A stretch of 46,287 nt of DNA, from positions 1-46,287 of the forward strand of contig CALKBO010000009.1 of NCBI GenBank assembly GCA_937989875.1. The letters run 5' to 3'. This stretch comes from an uncultured Collinsella sp. (GTDB lineage: Bacteria; Actinomycetota; Coriobacteriia; Coriobacteriales; Coriobacteriaceae). The position numbers were made by a program, and so were the translations under genes. Below are positions 40,764 through 46,287 of this stretch, piece after piece. Each line of letters starts with the position of its first letter. The first letter of the stretch is position 1. Below the pieces are notes generated by a model, which made no database searches, was not told where the DNA came from, and saw only the letters and a program-made list of their open reading frames with translations.

Positions 40764-41537
40764 ATGCTTGTCCAAGCGATCCTCGTCGGCTTAGTCGGAG
40801 CGTTTGGATGCCTCGACTACCAGCTCGGCACCCTTTACGCGTTCCGCCCCATCGTCCTGTGCCCGCTCGTGGGCCTGGTACTGGGGGACCTGCAGACTGG
40901 CCTTGCCGTTGGCGCCAGCCTGGAGCTGCTGTTCATGGGTTCGGTTTCCATCGGCGCCTACGTGCCGCCTAACGAAACCATCGGCGGCGTACTCGCCTGC
41001 GCGTTTGCCATTCAGCTCGGTCAGGGTACCGAGACGGCCATCGCGCTCGCCATGCCTATCGCCGTCCTTTCGCTGACGATCGGCAACATTACGGATGCTG
41101 GATTCTCGATCATTGTTGACATTGCTGACAAGTGCGCTGCCAAGGGCAACCTCAAGGGTATCTACGCGGCACATTGGAGCATGGGCCTCTTTGGCTGCCT
41201 TGAGTACTTCCTGCTGTGCGGCGGCGCATTCTACCTGGGCTCCGACGCCATCCAGGGCCTGCTCGACTTCATCCCGACCTTTGTGATCGACGGCTTTGGC
41301 GTTGCAGCCAACATCCTGCCTGCCATGGGCTTCGCCATGCTCGGCCGCCTGGTGCTCACCAAGCAGCTCGTGCCCTTCTACTTCCTGGGCTTCCTGCTGT
41401 GCTCCTACGCCAACGTGCCCGTCCTGGGCGTCGCCCTGATCGCCATCATCATCGGCATCGACAAGTTCGACCTGCTCGGCCTGGGCGGAGCCCAGCCCCA
41501 GCTCTCCGCGGAAGGGGATGAGGACGATGACTTCTAG
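40764..41537 (+). CDS. PTS EIIC, mannose family, unit II
   Basis: 257 residues, same layout as EIIC of unit I, with FRPIVLCPLVGLVLGD and GAYVPPNETIGG. The middle (about residues 105-175) differs from unit I, and the 3' part from 41292 is identical to it. GGGAGGAATT precedes the ATG at 40764. Unit II has no EIIA, EIIB or SIS gene of its own, so it must borrow them. Confidence 0.93.
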   Translation: MLVQAILVGLVGAFGCLDYQLGTLYAFRPIVLCPLVGLVLGDLQTGLAVGASLELLFMGSVSIGAYVPPNETIGGVLACAFAIQLGQGTETAIALAMPIAVLSLTIGNITDAGFSIIVDIADKCAAKGNLKGIYAAHWSMGLFGCLEYFLLCGGAFYLGSDAIQGLLDFIPTFVIDGFGVAANILPAMGFAMLGRLVLTKQLVPFYFLGFLLCSYANVPVLGVALIAIIIGIDKFDLLGLGGAQPQLSAEGDEDDDF

Positions 41538-42350
41538 TCCCGAGAACAAGATCACGCGCTCCGACCTCGTCAAGAGCGCCGTCAACGTCGGCGCCCTGGG
41601 CATGGAGTTCTCCTGGACCTACTACAAGCAGATGAACATCGCCTTCTGCCTGATGGTCGCCAACATGCTCAAGAAGATCTACGCCGGCCGCCCCGACGAC
41701 TACGCCGAGGCCCTGCACCGCCACTGCGCGTTCTTCAACATCACCGTCCAGTTCGCCCCGTTCGTCGGCGGCATCGCGATGGCCATGGAGGAGAAGGTCG
41801 CCCGCGGCGAGATCGAGCCCGAGAGCGTCAACGACGTCAAGGCCGCCCTCATGGGCCCGCTGTCCGGCATCGGCGACTCCATCTTCCTGTCGACGCTGCG
41901 CGTGGTCGCCGCCGCGGTGGGCATCAGCCTGTGCCAGGCCGGCAACCCCTTCGGCCCCATCGCCTTCCTGCTCATCTACAACGTCCCCGGCTTCGCGCTG
42001 CGCGTCTGGGGCGCCGTCAAGGGCTACGAGCTGGGCGTGGGCTTCCTGGACGAGGCCCAGAGGACCGGCCTCATGCAGAAGATCATGACCTGCGTGGGAA
42101 TCGTGGGCGTCATGGTCGTGGGCGCCATGTGCAAGGACATGTTCTGGGCCAGCATCCCGGTGGCCATCGGCTCGGGCGACGACGCCCAGACCCTCCAGGA
42201 CATCCTGGACGGCATCATGCCCGGCATGCTCGGCATGATCGCCTTCTGGCTGTACTACTGGCTGCTGTCCAAGAAGATCAACCCTATGGTGCTGATCGTG
42301 GCCACCATGGTCGTGGGCATCATCGGCGCGTTCTTCGGCGTGCTGGCGTA
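41292..42350 (+). repeat. 1059-base identical tract, EIIC end plus EIID, unit II
   Basis: Partner of 38500-39558. Identity starts at a Gly codon inside EIIC and stops within the EIID stop codon. Confidence 0.9.
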
Positions 42351-42351
42351 A
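41527..42351 (+). CDS. PTS EIID, mannose family, unit II
   Basis: 274 residues, same protein as EIID of unit I and the same DNA apart from the stop codon. The start is chosen as for unit I, with an 11-base overlap with EIIC. A terminator lies 35 bases downstream. Confidence 0.93.
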   Translation: MTSSPENKITRSDLVKSAVNVGALGMEFSWTYYKQMNIAFCLMVANMLKKIYAGRPDDYAEALHRHCAFFNITVQFAPFVGGIAMAMEEKVARGEIEPESVNDVKAALMGPLSGIGDSIFLSTLRVVAAAVGISLCQAGNPFGPIAFLLIYNVPGFALRVWGAVKGYELGVGFLDEAQRTGLMQKIMTCVGIVGVMVVGAMCKDMFWASIPVAIGSGDDAQTLQDILDGIMPGMLGMIAFWLYYWLLSKKINPMVLIVATMVVGIIGAFFGVLA

Positions 42352-42385
42352 GGGCCCGGCTGCATAGATTTTCGTTGCAACCTGG

Positions 42386-42425
42386 AAAGGGGATGGAGCA
42401 GGCCTATGCCCTCCATCCCCTTTTT
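42386..42425 (+). terminator. Terminator of EIIC-EIID unit II
   Basis: AGGGGATGGAG (42388-42398) with CTCCATCCCCT (42411-42421), followed by T to 42425. Confidence 0.9.
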
Positions 42426-42442
42426 GTATAGAAGGAGTTCGT

Positions 42443-43657
42443 ATGTTCGCGAAGGATCGCGAAGCAATGCGCCTGACGCCGGCGGAGGTCAGGCTGATTC
42501 TTATTGAGTCCCTGCAGTGGTGCGCCAACAACGCGGTCTACTTTTTAGGGCTTATCGGTGCGGCCACGTATGATCTGGCCGGCACGGCCTTTTTGGTTGC
42601 CGCCATTACGCTCGTGCGCAATCTTATGACGTCGGCGGGTAATATGGTGTCGGGTTCGGTCATCGATCGCTTTGGACCGCGCCGGACGTCATTTGTGACG
42701 TGCGTGATTACGGCTGTGCTATCGCTTGGCGTGGGGTTGGCGCCGCTGTCTGTCCCCGGGCTTGTGTTTGCCGCGTGCGTCTTGGGGCTTGCGGGCGGCT
42801 TTATCAACACCTGCACGCATGCGTTTCCGGGATACCTGGAGTCGACCACCGAGGGCCGTACCCGCGTGAACGGTCTCATGGTGTTCTACAGCAATATCGC
42901 CTATACCGCTGGCCCGCTGCTCGGCGGTGCCATCGTGAGCTGTTTTGCCACGCAATCGGTCTACCTGCTCATGGCGGGCATGATGGGTGTGGCGGCCGTG
43001 CTCTCCTTGGGCTGTCGCGAGTGCGTTGTTCCCGCAAAAGGGGAAAAGCCGAAGGGCGGTATTCTGGGCGGCATGGCCGAGGGTGCGCGACTTACGTTTC
43101 GCGACCACGACCTGCGCCTCATCTTTATCTCGGGCTTTTTGGGATTCTTTGCGTTTGGCGCGTTTGATTCGCTTGAGTCGTTGTTCTACCGTGATGTGCT
43201 CAACGTGGATATCGTCTGGCTGGGCTGGCTGTCCTCTGTCGTGGGCCTCACTTCCTCGGTGGGCGCGTTCATCCTGACCAAGCTTTCTGCTCGCCATGTC
43301 AACCTACGATTGCTGCTCGGCGCGCTCATGGCCGTGGGCATTGGGTCCATGGTGTACGTGGGCACAGATATGCTGGGGGTCGCGATTGTCGGTCAGGCGA
43401 TTAACGGTCTGGCCTGGGGGTTCCTGGAGCCGCTGCAGATGATCTTGATTCAGGAGCGCGCCGACATCAAATACCTGGGTCGCATTACCGGCTTTGTGCG
43501 CTTTGGCCTGATGAGCGCCGGCGTGGTGCCGCTGCTGGCGGCTCCGTTTTTGGCGGAGGCTTTGGGCGTCCAGACGGTATTGTTTGGGGCATCGACTATT
43601 ATTGCGCTGGTAGGAACGCTGTTCTTTGTCACACAAGGGAGACGCCGGGAGCGTTAG
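42443..43657 (+). CDS. MFS transporter
   Basis: 404 residues with about twelve hydrophobic helices. The MFS loop 2-3 signature region is GSVIDRFGPRRTS (residues 70-82). The central loop between helices 6 and 7 contains CVVPAKGEKPKGG. AGAAGGAG precedes the ATG. It lies between PTS units II and III and directly after a terminator, so it may be read through or have its own start. Substrate unknown; drug-efflux-like or amino-acid export are both possible. Confidence 0.88.
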   Translation: MFAKDREAMRLTPAEVRLILIESLQWCANNAVYFLGLIGAATYDLAGTAFLVAAITLVRNLMTSAGNMVSGSVIDRFGPRRTSFVTCVITAVLSLGVGLAPLSVPGLVFAACVLGLAGGFINTCTHAFPGYLESTTEGRTRVNGLMVFYSNIAYTAGPLLGGAIVSCFATQSVYLLMAGMMGVAAVLSLGCRECVVPAKGEKPKGGILGGMAEGARLTFRDHDLRLIFISGFLGFFAFGAFDSLESLFYRDVLNVDIVWLGWLSSVVGLTSSVGAFILTKLSARHVNLRLLLGALMAVGIGSMVYVGTDMLGVAIVGQAINGLAWGFLEPLQMILIQERADIKYLGRITGFVRFGLMSAGVVPLLAAPFLAEALGVQTVLFGASTIIALVGTLFFVTQGRRRER

Positions 43658-43675
43658 CTATACATCAAATTCTAA

Positions 43676-43687
43676 TTTAATACCACT
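43676..43687 (-). promoter_or_regulatory. Inverted copy of the GGTATT box upstream of unit III
   Basis: TTTAATACCACT is the exact reverse complement of AGTGGTATTAAA at 43734-43745. The two face each other across 46 bases that contain box 1. Only unit III has this extra copy. Confidence 0.5.
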
Positions 43688-43702
43688 CACCAGAGAATTT
43701 CG

Positions 43703-43777
43703 ACCGTTCACCGAGGATCGGAGCAGATTGAAAAGTGGTATTAAAAACACGTTGGGTGTATGTCTATAATTGGTATC
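43703..43777 (+). promoter_or_regulatory. Three-box promoter region of PTS unit III
   Basis: Box 1 ACCGTTCACCGA (43703-43714) is followed 34 bases on by GGTATT (43737-43742, within AGTGGTATTAAA). TATAAT (43765-43770) follows, then GGTATC (43772-43777), 35 bases after the first GGTATT. There is no good -35 box, as expected for a promoter under activator or repressor control. Confidence 0.6.
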
Positions 43778-43827
43778 GAAAAGAAACGCGATGTATAGAT
43801 TCGCGTGCAGGACAGAAAGGAAAAGCC

Positions 43828-44889
43828 ATGAAGGAAACCGAGAAGATCGAGATCATGCACTTTAGCCAGGAGGGCTACGTCGAGGACGGCAAGAACGTCT
43901 ACGAGACCGGCAAGAAGATGACCGCGCTCGCCGACAAGGTCGCCGACGAGGGCTACGACGCCGTGTTCCTGATGGGCGTCGGCGGCACCTGGGACGAGCT
44001 CATGCAGCTCGAGTACCTCATGAACAAGTTCGGCGACCGCGACCTCGAGGTCTACCTGATCCACGCCGCCGAGTGGAACGCCATGGGCCACAAGCGCATG
44101 ACCGAGAAGTCCGTCGTGCTCACCGCCTCCGAGTCCGGCACCACCCCCGAGGTCCTCGAGGCCGTCAAGAAGATGAAGGACATGGGCGTGCGCGTCTACG
44201 CCATGACCAAGCCCGAGGGCCCCATCGGCCAGGCTGTCGGCGCCGAGAATTGCGTCAAGATGGCTTCCGATCATGGTAACGGCGGCTGCGAGATGGGCTA
44301 CTACCTCGCCGACTGCTTCGGCCTGCGCCTGCTCAACCGCCGCGGCTGCTTCCCGCAGTTCGATAAGTTCATCGAGCAGACCAAGGACGTTTGGACCCAC
44401 CTGGTCGACATCCGCAAGAGCTTCGAGCCGCGCGCCGAGGAGCTCGCCAAGAAGTACGCCCTGGCCCCCTACACCATGTTCATCGGCTCCGGCGCCCTGT
44501 GGGGCGAGACCATCCTGTTCTCGATGTGCATCCTCGAGGAGATGCAGTGGAAGCGCACCCGCTACATCACCTCGGCCGACTTCTTCCACGGCACCCTCGA
44601 GCTCGTGGAGCCGGGCGTCCCGGTCTTCCTGTTCATGGGCGAGGACGAGAACCGCAAGCTCGACGAGCGCGTCCGCGCGTTCCTGACCCGCGGCGTGACC
44701 GGCGACACCGACATCAACATCATCGACACCGCCGAGTTCGCGATCCCCGGCCTTGACGACGAGTTCCGCGTCATCGTGTCTCCGTGGATCCTCTCCTCGC
44801 TGATCACCGATCGCCTTGCCGCTTACTACGAGACGGTCACCAAGCACAACCTCAACTACCGTCGTTACTATCACCAGTTCGACTACTAA
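43828..44889 (+). CDS. FrlB-like SIS deglycase, copy B
   Basis: 353 residues, nearly the same protein as copy A at 35846. Differences lie in the first 24 residues (for example HFSQEGYVEDGKNVY) and near the end (SPWILSSLITDRLAAYYE). GAAAGGAAAAGCC precedes the ATG. Bases 43898-44777 equal those of copy A. First gene of PTS unit III. Confidence 0.85.
   Translation: MKETEKIEIMHFSQEGYVEDGKNVYETGKKMTALADKVADEGYDAVFLMGVGGTWDELMQLEYLMNKFGDRDLEVYLIHAAEWNAMGHKRMTEKSVVLTASESGTTPEVLEAVKKMKDMGVRVYAMTKPEGPIGQAVGAENCVKMASDHGNGGCEMGYYLADCFGLRLLNRRGCFPQFDKFIEQTKDVWTHLVDIRKSFEPRAEELAKKYALAPYTMFIGSGALWGETILFSMCILEEMQWKRTRYITSADFFHGTLELVEPGVPVFLFMGEDENRKLDERVRAFLTRGVTGDTDINIIDTAEFAIPGLDDEFRVIVSPWILSSLITDRLAAYYETVTKHNLNYRRYYHQFDY
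43898..44777 (+). repeat. 880-base identical tract in FrlB-like copy B
   Basis: Partner of 35916-36795. Confidence 0.88.
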
Positions 44890-44917
44890 TAGTTGACCAC
44901 TCATTTAAGAAGCACCC

Positions 44918-44946
44918 TGCCCGGGCGCATGCGTCCGGGCATTTTT
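44918..44946 (+). terminator. Terminator inside PTS unit III
   Basis: TGCCCGG (44918-44924) with CCGGGCA (44935-44941) and five T after it, between the FrlB-like gene and EIIA. It could lower expression of the PTS genes relative to the enzyme. Confidence 0.8.
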
Positions 44947-44976
44947 ATGCCGAAATTCGCTAGGAAGGGGAATCGA

Positions 44977-45393
44977 ATGAGGCAGTTTATCGTGGCGTCC
45001 CATGCTCATTTTGCGTCTGGAATCGTCGAGAGCATCGGCCTGCTTTCCGGCGAGCGCGAAAACGTCCATGCGCTCTCTATGTATGTCGACGGAAACGAGG
45101 ACCTGACCAAGGAGGCCGCAGCGATTCTGGACGGCTTTGCCGCGGACGATGATGTCGTTGTCTGCACCGACCTCTTTGGCGGCAGCGTCAACAACGAGTT
45201 CACCAAGATCGTCCAGACGCGTCCCAACACGCATCTGGTGACCAATATGAACCTGCCGCTCCTTATTCAGCTGCTGTTCGTGCCCGAATCCACCCCGATC
45301 GATGAGGCCATTCGCCAGATCGTCGAGGCGGACGACACCAAGGTCAAGTACGTCAACGACCTGCTGGGGCAGGCCGAGCTCGATGAGTTTTAA
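44977..45393 (+). CDS. PTS EIIA, mannose family, unit III
   Basis: 138 residues. MRQFIVASHAHFASGI carries the expected active His9, and VCTDLFGGSVNNEF is conserved. AGGAAGGGG precedes the ATG at 44977; the frame is open further upstream through the terminator but without a ribosome site. Bases 45145-45225 equal those of the unit I EIIA. Confidence 0.92.
   Translation: MRQFIVASHAHFASGIVESIGLLSGERENVHALSMYVDGNEDLTKEAAAILDGFAADDDVVVCTDLFGGSVNNEFTKIVQTRPNTHLVTNMNLPLLIQLLFVPESTPIDEAIRQIVEADDTKVKYVNDLLGQAELDEF
45145..45225 (+). repeat. 81-base identical tract in EIIA of unit III
   Basis: Partner of 37122-37202. Confidence 0.85.
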
Positions 45394-45410
45394 CCACTAG
45401 GGAGCACATC

Positions 45411-45881
45411 ATGATTCAGATGATTCGTGTAGATTATCGACTGCTTCACGGCCAGGTTGCCGTTAGCTGGACCTCGGCTCTGGGTGCCGATTGCATCCTG
45501 TTGGTGAGCGACACGGTCCTCAATGACAAGCTTCGTCTACAGGCCCTGTCCCTTGCAAAGCCTGAGGGCTGCAAGGTCGTCGTCAAAAACACCGAGGACG
45601 CCGTCAAGGCGCTCCAGAGCGGAGTGACCGATAAGTACAAGCTCTTCGTGGTTTGCGAGACGATCCAGCAGGCCGGTGCCGTCGCCAAGGCGATGGGAGT
45701 CAAGAAGATCAACCTCGGCAATGTTGCCTTTAGCGAGAATGCCCGCCAGGTCTCGACGAGCGTGTTCCTTACGCCCGAAAACGAGGCATACGTCAAAGAG
45801 CTGCTCGGCGAGGGCTATGAACTGTTCATTCAGATGATTCCGGCAGATGCGAAGACTGACGCCGCGAAGGTCATCGGTTAG
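45411..45881 (+). CDS. PTS EIIB, mannose family, unit III
   Basis: 156 residues. MIQMIRVDYRLLHGQVAVSW holds the phosphorylated His13. It is clearly diverged from the unit I EIIB in the rest of the chain, which suggests that the two systems keep separate sugar specificity. AGGGAGCACATC precedes the ATG. EIIC starts 8 bases after the stop. Confidence 0.92.
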   Translation: MIQMIRVDYRLLHGQVAVSWTSALGADCILLVSDTVLNDKLRLQALSLAKPEGCKVVVKNTEDAVKALQSGVTDKYKLFVVCETIQQAGAVAKAMGVKKINLGNVAFSENARQVSTSVFLTPENEAYVKELLGEGYELFIQMIPADAKTDAAKVIG

Positions 45882-45889
45882 GGGCTGTC

Positions 45890-46287
45890 ATGGTTATCAA
45901 GACAATCCTGATTTTCCTGATTGCCCTTTTGGGCTATTCCGAGTGGCTGACGGGCACGAGCTACCTCCAGCGCCCGATCGTGCTCGGACCTCTGGTTGGC
46001 CTTGTCATGGGCGACATGGTGACTGGCACGATCATGGGCGCCACGATGGAGCTTGCCATGGTCGGCGCCATCTCGGTCGGTGCGTATAACCCGCCCGATA
46101 CGATTTCCGGAACCATTCTGGGTGTGTCGCTTGCCATGCAGGCCGGCGCGGACGCTTCGGCGGCCCTGACCCTGGGTATTCCCATCGCAACGATTGTCCT
46201 GGCGCTCGATACTGCCCTGGGCCAGCCGGTGATGCTGCTGCTGGTGCACCGTATCGACAAAAACGTCGAGGACGGGGACACCAAGGC
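45890..46287 (+). CDS. PTS EIIC, mannose family, unit III (partial, cut by window end)
   Basis: The frame begins MVIKTILIFLIALLGYSEW and runs open to the last base (132 codons). It has the EIIC pattern: QRPIVLGPLVGLVMGDMVTG, GATMELAMVGAISVGAYNPPD, then GTILGVSLAMQAGAD. It is much more diverged from the EIICs of units I and II than those are from each other. EIID is expected just outside the window. Confidence 0.9.
   Translation, partial: MVIKTILIFLIALLGYSEWLTGTSYLQRPIVLGPLVGLVMGDMVTGTIMGATMELAMVGAISVGAYNPPDTISGTILGVSLAMQAGADASAALTLGIPIATIVLALDTALGQPVMLLLVHRIDKNVEDGDTK

Noticed and set aside
34670..46287. Insertion sequence or composite transposon as the cause of the duplications
   Set aside because: No transposase, terminal inverted repeats or target duplications are seen at the tract ends; the tracts begin and end inside genes.

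Overview
The window looks like a chromosomal piece of a high-GC gut actinobacterium of the class Coriobacteriia, most likely Collinsella. This is inferred from the high-GC codon use, the style of the proteins, the mannose-family PTS clusters and the mix of peptide, alpha-glucan and sugar-amine uptake genes. It is not proven by any marker gene in the window.

Left part (1-7015): a compact plus-strand housekeeping run of acpS, nnr, alr, a family-4 uracil-DNA glycosylase, tsaE, and a single 794-residue gene fusing TsaB, RimI and TsaD. A 676-base gap follows. It holds a large perfect palindrome and, further on, a promoter, a 14- or 22-codon Ile/Val-rich leader peptide and a terminator in front of a CstA-type transporter. 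Next comes a solo gene with a winged-helix-like N-terminus and a JetD/DUF2220-type TOPRIM C-terminus.

Middle left (11941-18058): on the minus strand are tRNA-Gln, a peptidoglycan-binding-domain protein, a polyprenyl diphosphate synthase, and a maltose-type PTS EIICB permease fused to a complete HAD phosphatase. The last is divergent from a TreR-like GntR regulator.

Middle (18152-29842): alpha-glucan use. A Tat-lipoprotein binding protein, two permeases and an MsmK-type ATPase make up a maltodextrin-type ABC importer. It faces minus-strand genes for alpha-glucan phosphorylase, 4-alpha-glucanotransferase and UDP-glucose 4-epimerase. Between the convergent terminators of the two groups lies a regular array of three 57-base hairpins. 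A secreted coiled-coil/CHAP-type cell-wall protein follows, then murB and a LacI regulator.

Right part (32484-46287): a small protein of unknown function, two overlapping GntR/UTRA regulators, and three transcription units for mannose-family PTS systems. Unit I holds a SIS-domain deglycase/isomerase, a FrlB-like SIS deglycase and EIIA, B, C and D. Unit II holds EIIC and EIID only, with an EamA exporter before it and an MFS transporter after it. Unit III holds a second FrlB-like gene, EIIA, EIIB and an EIIC cut by the window end. The content fits uptake and cleavage of Amadori compounds such as fructoselysine or glucoselysine. The three units share a three-box promoter layout and exact duplicate tracts of 1059, 880 and 81 bases, which points to recent gene conversion.

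The best candidates for something undescribed are the EIICB-HAD fusion, the three-box promoter regulon with its gene-conversion mosaic, the hairpin array at 22870-23087, the ATTAA-loop palindrome family, and the solo JetD-like gene. Identities were judged by eye; no database search was possible.
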